From Lachnospiraceae bacterium AC2028 (GTDB lineage Bacteria > Bacillota > Clostridia > Lachnospirales > Lachnospiraceae), in the NCBI GenBank assembly GCA_000702685.1, contig JNJD01000009.1, positions 62,001 through 126,000 on the forward strand: a DNA stretch of 64,000 bases, read 5' to 3'. The notes below the pieces were generated by a model that ran no database searches, was not told the DNA's origin, and was given only the letters and a program-made list of their open reading frames with translations. Of this stretch, positions 1-8,601 are shown piece after piece (the first letter of the stretch is position 1; every line of letters starts with the position of its first letter). The position numbers and the translations under genes are program-made.

Positions 1-55
1 GGCCATATAAGAAGTGACCGGCAATGCCGAATGAGGCGGACTGATAAGGAGTGTA

Positions 56-583
56 ATGAAAGAAATCTGGGATCTGTATGACCGTGAAGGAAATAAGACG
101 GGAGAGACCTTTGAAAGAGGCTTCGGGAATTATAAGAACATCCCCGAGGGAAGATATCACCTGGTAGTGGATATACTTGTGCTTCACGAGGACGGAACAT
201 ACCTGCTCACTAAGAGGAGCGATATCAAGGATGTGTATCCGGGATACTGGGAAGCGAGTGCGGGAGGCTCTGCCGTAAGCGGGGAGGATCCTCTGCAGGC
301 GGCTCACAGAGAGCTTTTCGAAGAGACGGGGCTTAAGCCGGATTCGATGGAGCTTGTGAACATTCTCTATAAGGATACGAGCAGGTCACTCTTTTATTCG
401 TATGTGGCGAATGTCAGCTGCGATAAGAACAGTGTCGTTCTCCAGGAAGGCGAGACGGTTGATTATAAGTGGGTAGGCAGGGAAGAATTCATTGAATATC
501 TGGATTCCGACACTGCGATCCGGTCACATAATCAGCGCTATGAGAATTACATCAATGAAAAGGTCAGGAACGCTGAAGCTTGA
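56..583 (+). CDS. Nudix hydrolase (IPP-isomerase/YfcD-like)
   Basis: A 175-residue soluble Nudix protein. A complete Nudix box runs from about residue 71: G-x5-E-x7-REL-x-EE-x-G-L, with the core RELFEETGL that binds the metal for pyrophosphate-bond hydrolysis. The N-terminal layout (EIWDLYDREGNKTGE, then YHLVVDILVL) matches the subgroup related to isopentenyl-diphosphate isomerase and YfcD, but the substrate cannot be read from the sequence. The ATG follows AAGGAG with good spacing. Its TGA stop overlaps the TTG start of the next gene, so the two are probably co-transcribed. Confidence 0.9.
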   Translation: MKEIWDLYDREGNKTGETFERGFGNYKNIPEGRYHLVVDILVLHEDGTYLLTKRSDIKDVYPGYWEASAGGSAVSGEDPLQAAHRELFEETGLKPDSMELVNILYKDTSRSLFYSYVANVSCDKNSVVLQEGETVDYKWVGREEFIEYLDSDTAIRSHNQRYENYINEKVRNAEA

Positions 584-1083
584 GTTTTAAGAAGGCATAT
601 CTGTTCATAACCGAATATATCCTTCTTTTTGCACTGGCTTCGTGCATCGGATGGCTCTATGAGATGATATGTGTATGGATTCTCTACGGATACTATTTCG
701 ACAGAGGCGTACTGCATCTTCCGATGTGCCCGATCTACGGAGTCGGTATCCTGCTTCTTATGCTTGTGCTGAAAAGAGTAAACCACACCGCGGGAATATT
801 CCTCGGAAGCTTCATCATAGCAACGGGTGTGGAACTCGGGGCCTCGTATCTTCTTGAGTACGGATTTCACAGGATACTGTGGTCGTATGAGGGATGGCCG
901 CTTTCGTTTCAGGACCGCATCTCGCTTGTGAGCAGCATCATCTTCGGTCTTATGGCGACATTCTTCATCAAGGTTATTAAGCCTCCGATAGATAAGCTTT
1001 TCAGATCGGATCACGCGGACTTTGCGGCTGCGGTCGTTGTGCTCCTGTTCATCGCTGCGGCAGCGTGGGAATACATACATTGA
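580..1083 (+). CDS. CmpB-like multi-pass membrane protein
   Basis: A 167-residue membrane protein that matches the family often labelled putative ABC transporter permease (ABC_trans_CmpB). Visible family marks are CIGWLYEM near the start, RGVLHLPMCPIYGVG, a membrane Glu in GVELGASYLLEY, and the WSYEGWPLSFQDRISL segment. About five hydrophobic helices can be drawn. The TTG start overlaps the previous stop, giving translational coupling. The biochemical role of this family is not known to me and no ATPase partner lies nearby, so the transporter label should be treated as a name only. A hairpin terminator follows. Confidence 0.8.
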   Translation: MSFKKAYLFITEYILLFALASCIGWLYEMICVWILYGYYFDRGVLHLPMCPIYGVGILLLMLVLKRVNHTAGIFLGSFIIATGVELGASYLLEYGFHRILWSYEGWPLSFQDRISLVSSIIFGLMATFFIKVIKPPIDKLFRSDHADFAAAVVVLLFIAAAAWEYIH

Positions 1084-1092
1084 TATTTATTT

Positions 1093-1121
1093 GGGCGTCG
1101 CCAATATGGTGACGCCCTTTT
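1093..1121 (+). terminator. Rho-independent terminator after CmpB-like gene
   Basis: A GGGCGTCGCC arm pairs with GGTGACGCCC (one G-T pair) around a short AATAT loop and is followed by TTTT. It lies 10 bases after the stop codon at 1083 and closes the first two-gene unit. Confidence 0.8.
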
Positions 1122-1212
1122 CATAACAAAAAATGATAGGTTTTTAAGCAAAATAAATGATGAATCTTCCAAATGAAAAGAATAGTATATCAACTGATTC
1201 GAGGTTTGATAT

Positions 1213-2571
1213 ATGTTTAGTGACAAAATTAAAAAGCATAAGTCGGGCATGATGCTCATGACGGAGGGGAATCCGGTATCGCTGATCCTCCTTTTTTCCG
1301 TGCCCATGCTGATAGGTAATCTTTTCCAGCAGGTTTATAACCTGGTGGATTCCGTTATAGTCGGCCGGTATGTCGGTGCGGATGCGCTGGCTGCGATAGG
1401 TGCGACAACTTCGGTGACCTTTCTCTTTTTCGCGCTGTGCAACGGAATCGGAACGGGCGGAGGCATCATCACTTCGCAGCATTTCGGAAGGAAGGATGAG
1501 TCCGCCGTTAAGAGCTGCATAGTAAATACCGGATACATCATGATCGCATTTCCCCTTGTGGTCGGTATCATCGCTTTCTTTTTGACGGAGCCGGTGCTGA
1601 AACTGCTGGATACTCCCGCGGAGATCATGGCGGATGCGGTCGGGTATATGAAGATCATGTGCATCGGCATCGTGTTCGTATCGCTCTATAACTATGCTTC
1701 GTCGATGCTCAGGGCACTGGGGGATTCGAAGACGCCCCTCTTTTTCCTGATCTTTTCGTGTCTTCTGAATACCGGGCTGGATTTCCTTTTCGTGTGCGGA
1801 TTTAACATGAGCGTGCGCGGCGCGGGTATCGCGACGGTTATTTCACAGTTTGTATCAGGGATCACATGTCTCGGATATGCGATGCTGAAGAATCCGTATT
1901 TTAAGTTCTCCAAAGAGGATCTGAAGTTCAATAAGGATATAACGCTGAGTGTCATCAAGCTGGGGATCCCGCTTTCACTGCAGTTTTCACTTATCGCGAT
2001 CTCGTGCATGGCTCTTCAGAAGGTGGTCAATTCGTTCGGAAAGACAACGATGGCGGCCTTTGCCGCAACGAGCAGGATAGAGCAGATAATCCATCAGCCG
2101 TACCAGACACTCGGCGCCGCACTTTCCACCTTCACCGGCCAGAACTACGGTGCCAAAAAGATGGACAGGGTCAGGGAAGGATATCGCAAGAGCGTCGTGA
2201 TCATGGTGATCTTTTCGCTGATCATGTTCCCGGTCATGCAGCTTGCGAGCGAGGGAATAGTCGGGCTCTTTGTCAAGGAAGGTCCCGTTATCTCCATGGG
2301 AGCAAAGGCTCTCAGGATCACGAGCATATTCTATGTGATGCTGGGATTCATATATGTGGTAAGAGGCGTGTTGAACGGACTCGGAGATTCCATATTTGCA
2401 CTGCTTAATGGTATAGTGGAAGTAATAGGAAGATTCGTAGTGCCCGTTCTGCTCGTCGGTATCCCCTTTATCGGACTGTGGGGTATCTGGTGGTCGGTGG
2501 GCATCGTGTGGTCCATGGCCGGCATCACTGCGGTGATGAGATATCTGGCATACCGGAAAAAGGTCATGTGA
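1213..2571 (+). CDS. MATE family efflux transporter
   Basis: A 452-residue protein with about 12 hydrophobic segments and the two-fold pseudo-repeat of the MATE (multidrug and toxin extrusion) family. Typical marks are GNPVSLILLFSVPMLIGNLFQQVYNLVDSV at the start, VGADALAAIGAT, and in the second half GLGDSIFALLNG. MATE proteins export cationic drugs or metabolites using Na+ or H+ gradients; the substrate here is unknown. The ATG follows CGAGGT with a seven-base spacer. The gene after it starts within 25 bases, so they may share a transcript. Confidence 0.93.
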   Translation: MFSDKIKKHKSGMMLMTEGNPVSLILLFSVPMLIGNLFQQVYNLVDSVIVGRYVGADALAAIGATTSVTFLFFALCNGIGTGGGIITSQHFGRKDESAVKSCIVNTGYIMIAFPLVVGIIAFFLTEPVLKLLDTPAEIMADAVGYMKIMCIGIVFVSLYNYASSMLRALGDSKTPLFFLIFSCLLNTGLDFLFVCGFNMSVRGAGIATVISQFVSGITCLGYAMLKNPYFKFSKEDLKFNKDITLSVIKLGIPLSLQFSLIAISCMALQKVVNSFGKTTMAAFAATSRIEQIIHQPYQTLGAALSTFTGQNYGAKKMDRVREGYRKSVVIMVIFSLIMFPVMQLASEGIVGLFVKEGPVISMGAKALRITSIFYVMLGFIYVVRGVLNGLGDSIFALLNGIVEVIGRFVVPVLLVGIPFIGLWGIWWSVGIVWSMAGITAVMRYLAYRKKVM

Positions 2572-2595
2572 TGAATTCAGATCAGGGGGATATGC

Positions 2596-3282
2596 ATGGC
2601 GAGATTAACGCTGCCCGGAGAAAGCAGACAGGGTACCGGTCTCAGGATATACAGAGACGGGGATGGGCTGAAGGTAGAGGGATCGATAAATCTCGGTTAT
2701 ATAGGTACATTTACGGATTCACAGATTGAGATAACCGATACCCTGGAAGAGATCAGAGACTGGCTCGTTGTCTGTGATATTCTCGGAGAGGTGCGCTCCG
2801 ATGATGAACTTATCTCGTTCCTGAACAGTTACTTTAATAACTTTGCGCATAGAATAGAAGAGAACATCGATAATATCAACGGCACATTCCTGCTGCATGT
2901 TCTTACCGATATGGACAGTTATGAAATGGATTTCATGACGATCGACAGACTGTTCATTGAAGACAAGCTCTTTTACGGCAATGAAGAGGACATTGCCGAA
3001 ATCTATAATCCTGTAAGGGTGGGATTGTATAATCTTGCCCCTTATCTTGAAACTCCCAATGACGGAACCATTCCCAAGGGACATATCGAGACCGTGCTCC
3101 GGTCGTTTTATCCGGCGTTTAATTTCGACTGCTTTCTGGAAAATATCGTTCCGGAATATATCGGACTGGGTGACGGAGAGATCTCTTTCCAATGCTCCGA
3201 CCATTTTGATGAAGAGATCCTGTGCGGAGCATATGCGGTGATCGGCGAGGATCTTTCCTTTTCCGACTGGCATAATCACTGA
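2596..3282 (+). CDS. Hypothetical acidic soluble protein
   Basis: I do not recognise this 228-residue protein. It is acidic, has no signal peptide or membrane segment, and has a beta-rich first 60 residues (LRIYRDGDGLKVEGSINLGY) followed by a mixed region with many Asp and Glu. The ORF is real: AGGGGG precedes the ATG at good spacing and codon use resembles its neighbours. It lies between the MATE exporter and a diguanylate cyclase. The gap after it carries the cyclase promoter, so it more likely belongs to the MATE transcript. Confidence 0.8.
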   Translation: MARLTLPGESRQGTGLRIYRDGDGLKVEGSINLGYIGTFTDSQIEITDTLEEIRDWLVVCDILGEVRSDDELISFLNSYFNNFAHRIEENIDNINGTFLLHVLTDMDSYEMDFMTIDRLFIEDKLFYGNEEDIAEIYNPVRVGLYNLAPYLETPNDGTIPKGHIETVLRSFYPAFNFDCFLENIVPEYIGLGDGEISFQCSDHFDEEILCGAYAVIGEDLSFSDWHNH

Positions 3283-3295
3283 TCGGTCCCAATAG

Positions 3296-3340
3296 TGGTA
3301 TAATATCCATAGAACTGCACTCCGCTTCGGGAGTGCCGTA
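3296..3340 (+). promoter_or_regulatory. Extended -10 promoter and leader hairpin for the GGDEF gene
   Basis: TGGTATAAT at 3296-3304 is an extended -10 with consensus hexamer; the -35 is poor. Just downstream, in the predicted leader, GCACTCC pairs with GGAGTGC (3317-3336) around a GCTTCG loop, with no T-run, so it is not a simple terminator. It could act on mRNA stability or translation; this is inference. Confidence 0.55.
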
Positions 3341-3362
3341 TTTAAGGAGTTTATGAGGGGAA

Positions 3363-4700
3363 ATGAAAACTAAATCCAATTTGAACAGGAAGTTTCTTTT
3401 GTTTGCCACGCTGTTCCTTTTGGTGGTTAATTTTTCGCTGGGCCTTGTCCTGACGAAGGAATCCACCGATGCGATGAAGGATCAGATCGGTGACAGGATG
3501 CTTGATGTTTCGAATACCGCCGCATCGATGCTGGACGGCGATGTGCTGAGGGATATACAGGCGGAGGACGCTGATACTCCCGAATATAAGGATATACTTG
3601 AAACTCTTACATTCTTTCAGGACAATATCGAGCTCAAATATATCTATTGCATCCGCGATATGGGAAATAAAGAGTTTGTCTTTTCCGTGGATCCCACGGT
3701 CATAGACCCCGGAATCTTCGGCGATCCGATAGTATACACCGATGCCCTGTATCAGGCGAGCCTCGGAAAGCCTTCTGTCGATAAGGTTCCCTACGAGGAT
3801 GACTGGGGGAGATTCTACAGCGCGTATTCTCCGGTCTTTGATTCAAACGGCAAGGTATCCGGAATAGTTGCGGTCGACTTCAGCGCCGAATGGTACGATG
3901 ACCAGATACGGACCCAGGCCATCACGACGATAGTCATCACTGTTATCTCACTTCTTATTGCATCGGTCATCCTTATTCTGGTCGGTGTTGTCGCAACAAA
4001 GAGATTCCACAAGCTTTACCTCGAACTTAATGCTCTTTCCGACGGCATTGAAACTCTTGCGAATGAACTGGCGGGAGGCGAGGAACTTGAAGGATATGAA
4101 CTCCTTCATCCGGAAGAGAAGGAAGCTCCCAAGGATGAGATAAGCGCGATCAGCAGGAAGATCCGTTCACTCCAGAAATATATGGGAGTCGAAATTGCGT
4201 TCGTAAGGGCGCAGGCATACAAGGATATGCTCACCGGTCTCGAGAACAGGACTGCATATACGGAGTATATCGAGAAGCTGGAAAACAAGATAAAGAACAA
4301 AGTTGCAGACTTTACCGTTGCGATGTTCGATATAAACGGACTTAAGCAGATCAATGACACCGAAGGCCACGATGCCGGAGATGTTGCGATCAACAAAGCT
4401 GCCGATATCCTCAGGGAATCGTTCCCGGACGAGAGGATATTCCGTATCGGCGGCGACGAGTTCGTTGTCATTCTGAATAAGACCGGCGCCGAGATAGAGA
4501 GACTGATGGAAGGCTTCATCAAGCGTTATGACGATCTCGGAGAGGCGGACAAAAAGCGCCCGATCATGTCCGTAGGCTATGCGGAGCACGATCCCGATAC
4601 CGATCATTTCTACTGCGACACATTCGAACGTGCGGACCACAATATGTACGAGAACAAGAAAGCTTACTACGAGCAGTTCGGAAACAGAAGAAGCAGGTGA
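3363..4700 (+). CDS. Membrane diguanylate cyclase with extracellular sensor (GGDEF)
   Basis: A 445-residue protein. Helix 1 lies at about residues 9-28, an external sensor of about 155 residues (dCache-like in length and pattern, a guess) follows, helix 2 spans about 187-212, then a linker and the GGDEF domain (about 285-440). The active-site GGDEF is at 363-367 and upstream marks DMLTGLENR and FDINGLKQIND are intact, so it should make c-di-GMP from GTP. The inhibitory RxxD site is absent at the usual spacing. Start choice is not clean: GAGGGG sits only two bases from this ATG, and AAGGAG better serves a six-codon ORF (ATG at 3353) that overlaps it. The stop codon lies inside a palindromic repeat, 47 bases before a GH2 gene. 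Confidence 0.92.
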   Translation: MKTKSNLNRKFLLFATLFLLVVNFSLGLVLTKESTDAMKDQIGDRMLDVSNTAASMLDGDVLRDIQAEDADTPEYKDILETLTFFQDNIELKYIYCIRDMGNKEFVFSVDPTVIDPGIFGDPIVYTDALYQASLGKPSVDKVPYEDDWGRFYSAYSPVFDSNGKVSGIVAVDFSAEWYDDQIRTQAITTIVITVISLLIASVILILVGVVATKRFHKLYLELNALSDGIETLANELAGGEELEGYELLHPEEKEAPKDEISAISRKIRSLQKYMGVEIAFVRAQAYKDMLTGLENRTAYTEYIEKLENKIKNKVADFTVAMFDINGLKQINDTEGHDAGDVAINKAADILRESFPDERIFRIGGDEFVVILNKTGAEIERLMEGFIKRYDDLGEADKKRPIMSVGYAEHDPDTDHFYCDTFERADHNMYENKKAYYEQFGNRRSR

Positions 4701-4725
4701 ACGGAGGAACCGTCCCCTTGTTCAC
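4697..4725. repeat. REP-like palindrome, family B, copy 1
   Basis: A 29-base imperfect palindrome with GTGAAC and GTTCAC ends and an inner GGAACCGTCCCC core. Related copies occur at 38864-38891 and, doubled, at 50404-50466. The TGA inside GTGAAC is the stop codon of the upstream diguanylate cyclase. Confidence 0.75.
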
Positions 4726-4746
4726 CGGAAGGCATGGAACAATTAT

Positions 4747-7209
4747 ATGATCATAACCGCGATCGATGAAAAATGGACTTTTAGAAGAGGGTATCTTGAT
4801 TCCATAACCATGATGGAGGCTGATCCCGGAGTGGATATAGATCTTCCCCATGACGGAATGATAAGCACTCCGGTATCCGAGGATGCACCTGCAGGGGTGG
4901 ATTCGGGATTCTTTACCGGAGGACTCTCCAGCTATACGAAACATGTATTCATTCCCGAAGAGTGGAAGGACTCCTGCGTCGGACTGAAATTCGACGGAGT
5001 CATGATGAATGCCACAGTGGATATAAACGGAAGCAGGGTCGGAATATGCCACAACGGTTATGCTCCCTTCTACATCGATCTGACCGATCACGTAACATTC
5101 GGAGAGGAAAACCGCATCACCGTCAATGTCAATACAAGCATGCAGCCTAATTCCAGGTGGTATACGGGATCGGGACTTTACCGCGGGGCATTCCTTTGTC
5201 ACTCCCCCAAGGTCCATATAGTTTCCGACGGGATATATGTCTGTACCAAAGAGGTGGCAGACGGTTATGCATTCCTGGAGGCTCTTGTCGAGGTTCAAAA
5301 TTCCGGTCTCGGAAACCGCATGGCGGAGGTTGAGCTTTCTCTTTTCACAGAGGATGCCGGTGAACTTGCCGCAAGTGTGAAGCGCGTGATATATGTCGGT
5401 CGCGGTGAAACGGAGACCGCGAGGATGAATCTTACCGTTAAGGATCCCCTTCTCTGGGATGCGGAAGCTCCCGGTCTCTACAGGGTTAAAGCGGTTGTAA
5501 GAGACCTCGGACAGTACACAACGCATTTTGTTCCGGATGATGAGATCACATCCGATGAGGCGGAGACTCTTTTCGGTATCAGGACCATAAGTGCCGATCC
5601 CGTGAGAGGACTGCTGATAAACGGAAAGAGTGTCAAGCTTAAGGGCGGATGCCTGCATCATGACAACGGACTTCTTGGTTCCGTGTCACTTTATTCGGCA
5701 GAGGAAAGGAAGATCAAAAAGCTTAAGAGCGCAGGTTTCAATGCGATCCGCACGGCTCACAATCCTCCTTCATCCGCACTGATAGAAGCATGCGACCGCC
5801 TGGGCATGTATGTCTTCGACGAGGCATTTGATGCCTGGAATATCGGAAAAAGAGGCGGTGACTACCATCAGTTTTTCGAAGCTGACTGGGAGAAGGACCT
5901 GACCGCTTTTGTAAAGAGGGACCGCATACATCCTTCGGTCATCATGTGGTCCACGGGAAATGAGATCCCCGAAAGAGGCGGACTGGGCGGCGGCTACGGA
6001 AGGGCGACCAAGCTTGCTGAGAAGATCCGGTCACTCGACGGAAGCAGACTTATCAGTAACGGCATCTGCTCCTTGTGGAGCGGACTTGATGATAAGCTTG
6101 CCGTAGGCCAGAACCAGGCACAAAATGCGGGCGACGGACTTAAGTCAACCCTTCAGGAAACAGTGACGGAACCCTTCACCAACGGACTCGACGTGGTGGG
6201 ATACAACTACATGGAGGACATCTACGAAAGAGACCATGAGATGTATCCTGAGAGAGTGATCCTCGGATCCGAGAACTTCCCCAAGGAGATCGGCTTCCGC
6301 TGGCCCATGGTGGAAAAGCTCCCTTATGTGATAGGTGATTTTACATGGACTGCATGGGACTATATAGGAGAAGCGGGCATCGGAAAAGCGGCTTACGTTG
6401 ATCCGGATGATCCGAATGCTCCCAAGAATCCCTGGGATCTTATGCCCCAGCAGACTTCGTATTATCCCTGGAGACTTGCCAATGATGCGGACTTTGATAT
6501 CACGGGCAATATGCTTCCTCAGGGTGCCTACAGAAGCGTGGTATGGGGAAGTGACCGGACGCATCTGTATTCAATGCATCCGGATACCTTCGGAAAGAAA
6601 GAGATCGTGGGCATGTGGGGATTTCCCTATGTTCTTAAGAACTGGAATTATGAAGGGTATGAGGATTCGCCCACAGAGCTTGTCGTCTTTTCGCATGCGG
6701 AGGAAGTTGAGGTCTTCGTAAACGGGGAGAGCATCGGAAGAAAGCCGGTTTCTTCGGACAGACCCATGCCCTGCAGCGTTAGGTTTGAAACGGTGTACAG
6801 AGCCGGTGAAGTGATTGCCGTAAGCTACTCATCCGGAAAAGAGATAAGCAGGGATGCTTTAGTGACCACAGGTGCACCTGCCGCTGTTCGTATTGTTCCC
6901 GAAAAGGAATGCATGAGAGCTGACGGTCATGACCTGATGTATATTGGCCTTGAAGTAGTCGATGCGGAGGGACGCATCGTACCGGATGCCGAGGTGATGC
7001 TTAAGGCGTCGGTTTCGGGCGAGGGATATCTTGCGGGCTTTGGATCGGCGAATCCCATTACCGAGGAAGATTACACAGACTGTGATGCAATGACTTACCG
7101 CGGACGGGCGATGCTGATAGTAAGATCCGGCTACGAATCCGGAACCTGCAAAGTGGAAGTAAGCTCGGACAGCTTTGAAACTGTGAGCACAGAGTTTAGT
7201 GTTGGGTGA
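4747..7209 (+). CDS. GH2 family glycosidase (beta-galactosidase-like)
   Basis: An 820-residue enzyme with the glycoside hydrolase 2 plan: N-terminal sugar-binding jelly roll (WFRRG-like start, RWYTGSGLYR at about 137), immunoglobulin-like domain, TIM barrel (IRTAHNPPS, FDEAFDAWN) and extra C-terminal beta domains. The likely acid/base is E406 in STGNEIPE and the nucleophile E509 in GSENFP. GH2 includes beta-galactosidases, glucuronidases and mannosidases; the long C-terminal extension favours a beta-galactosidase type. No signal peptide, so cytoplasmic. I chose ATG 4747 because the reading frame before it runs through the repeat and the previous gene; no strong ribosome site is seen. Confidence 0.9.
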   Translation: MIITAIDEKWTFRRGYLDSITMMEADPGVDIDLPHDGMISTPVSEDAPAGVDSGFFTGGLSSYTKHVFIPEEWKDSCVGLKFDGVMMNATVDINGSRVGICHNGYAPFYIDLTDHVTFGEENRITVNVNTSMQPNSRWYTGSGLYRGAFLCHSPKVHIVSDGIYVCTKEVADGYAFLEALVEVQNSGLGNRMAEVELSLFTEDAGELAASVKRVIYVGRGETETARMNLTVKDPLLWDAEAPGLYRVKAVVRDLGQYTTHFVPDDEITSDEAETLFGIRTISADPVRGLLINGKSVKLKGGCLHHDNGLLGSVSLYSAEERKIKKLKSAGFNAIRTAHNPPSSALIEACDRLGMYVFDEAFDAWNIGKRGGDYHQFFEADWEKDLTAFVKRDRIHPSVIMWSTGNEIPERGGLGGGYGRATKLAEKIRSLDGSRLISNGICSLWSGLDDKLAVGQNQAQNAGDGLKSTLQETVTEPFTNGLDVVGYNYMEDIYERDHEMYPERVILGSENFPKEIGFRWPMVEKLPYVIGDFTWTAWDYIGEAGIGKAAYVDPDDPNAPKNPWDLMPQQTSYYPWRLANDADFDITGNMLPQGAYRSVVWGSDRTHLYSMHPDTFGKKEIVGMWGFPYVLKNWNYEGYEDSPTELVVFSHAEEVEVFVNGESIGRKPVSSDRPMPCSVRFETVYRAGEVIAVSYSSGKEISRDALVTTGAPAAVRIVPEKECMRADGHDLMYIGLEVVDAEGRIVPDAEVMLKASVSGEGYLAGFGSANPITEEDYTDCDAMTYRGRAMLIVRSGYESGTCKVEVSSDSFETVSTEFSVG

Positions 7210-7249
7210 ATATCATACTTATATCTGCTTCTAGCTTGGAGACTTTTTA

Positions 7250-7921
7250 ATGGAATCCGGGGACAGAATAGTAATCGTAACAGACAGAAGTGAATATCCG
7301 GAGATCGCATTCAGTACGTTCATTCTTGTACTGTCGCTGACCGGAACGGTTATGATGTTCGAAAACACCGAAAGCACCACCGGACTTATGGCGGCGGGGC
7401 TTGAGAACCTGAAGTTCTTCACGGTGCTTTCGAATCTTTTCTGTGGGATCGTGGCTGCGGTGAGGATCGTCTTTTTCATTTTCTCGAAGAAGTTCCCCGT
7501 TATCACCAAGATGATGTCATCATCCGCTGTCGGACTTACTTTTCTTATAATCGCGGCTTTTCTTCAACCGCTCTATCCCGACCTTAACCTCTACGAAGGA
7601 GGTAATCTTTACTTTCACCTGATAGTTCCGCTGCTTGCAATGGCGGAATTCATAATCTTCAGGGCAAAAGAAAAGATCCCGTTCAGGTACACCTTCTACT
7701 GTGCGGCGCTTTCACTTGCATACGGAATCTTTTATCTTGGAAATATTCTTATTAACGGTATCGGAACCTGGCCAGAGACGAACGACTGGTACGGATTCCT
7801 CAACTGGGGATTCCCTGTGGGGATCGCGATCTTCGCATTCGTTGTGCTCATGGATTTCGGTATCGCATGCCTTCTCAGATTCCTGAACAACCTTATCCAC
7901 CGAAAAGTCTACAGCCATTAA
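7250..7921 (+). CDS. Pr6Pr-like six-helix membrane protein
   Basis: A 223-residue integral membrane protein with about six helices. The FFTVLSNLFCG motif, the conserved His in FHLIVPLLAMAE and the WGFPVG ending resemble the Pr6Pr (FAR-17a/AIG1-like) membrane family of Firmicutes, whose function is unclear. TTGGAG precedes the ATG with seven bases spacing. It follows the GH2 gene by 40 bases and is probably in the same transcript. Its 3' end is overlapped on the other strand by a doubtful ORF. Confidence 0.75.
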   Translation: MESGDRIVIVTDRSEYPEIAFSTFILVLSLTGTVMMFENTESTTGLMAAGLENLKFFTVLSNLFCGIVAAVRIVFFIFSKKFPVITKMMSSSAVGLTFLIIAAFLQPLYPDLNLYEGGNLYFHLIVPLLAMAEFIIFRAKEKIPFRYTFYCAALSLAYGIFYLGNILINGIGTWPETNDWYGFLNWGFPVGIAIFAFVVLMDFGIACLLRFLNNLIHRKVYSH

Positions 7922-8083
7922 TACGTTTCTTCGGGAATGGTGTGTTCCTGTCCGAAGCAGTTTTCGAAAAGATTCATATAGAACAAATCTTTCGATCACA
8001 TCATCCGATATCTCGTCGCTGCTCACATCATAATAATCCCTGAACTCATCCACGGTAACGAGAATATAGGGCTCTTTCTTCAT
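7712..8083 (-). CDS. Doubtful small ORF, antisense at its 3' half
   Basis: A possible 123-residue protein. The first 54 residues (start MKKEPYILVTVDEFRDYYD) lie in otherwise empty DNA, look like ordinary acidic protein and begin 15 bases after the stop of the gene upstream on this strand. The remainder runs antisense through the 3' end of the Pr6Pr-like gene and looks like shadow sequence. It may be a gene whose own 3' end was lost. No strong ribosome binding site is seen. Confidence 0.35.
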   Translation of the reverse strand: MKKEPYILVTVDEFRDYYDVSSDEISDDVIERFVLYESFRKLLRTGTHHSRRNVLMAVDFSVDKVVQESEKACDTEIHEHNECEDRDPHRESPVEESVPVVRLWPGSDTVNKNISKIKDSVCK

Positions 8084-8098
8084 ATTCAGTCCGTTTCT

Positions 8099-8518
8099 TT
8101 AAAATGGAGGCTCCGCTCCGGTAAGGAAATATCTCAGAAGCCAGAAAATATTGTATCCGTCAAGGAATCTGTACACATATACGGTGCATAGTATAAATAT
8201 GATCACGTGTACGATGACTGAGATGATGAGAAGTGCTTTTGAACCGCCGAGTTTCTTGTACAATGTGATCTCGAGATTGGTCAGGACCAAAGCCTTGAGC
8301 AGTACGTAAAGATATTCGCAGCAACCCGATCCGAACCTGTACACCCTGGAACTTTCCATCAATCCGTAATAGTCCTCATAATCGGCTATGTCATAACCCA
8401 CGGTATCCCAGAGCACATATCTGAACACTTTTGCCAGGAGGATAAACAGAGTGATATCCGCTGCGAGCAGTAGGATGAATATTATAAACTGACGTAATGT
8501 TTTTCTTTTCATGATCAT
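8099..8518 (-). CDS. Hypothetical small membrane protein
   Basis: A 139-residue protein I do not recognise. It has a basic N-terminus (MIMKRKTLRQ) and about three hydrophobic helices: residues 10-32, about 68-85 and about 93-118. A second ATG at 8512 could equally be the start. It is divergent from the GH95 gene and shares a very AT-rich spacer (8519-8601) with it. No conserved catalytic motif is visible. Confidence 0.65.
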   Translation of the reverse strand: MIMKRKTLRQFIIFILLLAADITLFILLAKVFRYVLWDTVGYDIADYEDYYGLMESSRVYRFGSGCCEYLYVLLKALVLTNLEITLYKKLGGSKALLIISVIVHVIIFILCTVYVYRFLDGYNIFWLLRYFLTGAEPPF

Positions 8519-8552
8519 TTCCTTATGATCATAAAGACGGAAAACCTTCTGT

Positions 8553-8580
8553 TTGAGTCACATTTTAATTATAATATAAA
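8553..8580 (+). promoter_or_regulatory. Candidate promoter of the GH95 gene
   Basis: TTGAGT (8553-8558), 16 bases, TATAAA (8575-8580); a consensus TATAAT also occurs at 8570-8575. A start point near 8587 would leave a short leader and favours translation from the second ATG at 8617. The reverse strand also holds TATAAT-like hexamers that may serve the divergent gene. Confidence 0.45.
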
Positions 8581-8601
8581 TATGTGTTGTAAGTAAGGTT
8601 T

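Noticed and set aside
4564-5661. A 365-codon minus-strand frame over the GGDEF and GH2 genes
   Set aside because: It crosses two confident plus-strand genes and a repeat, and its product has no recognisable domain.
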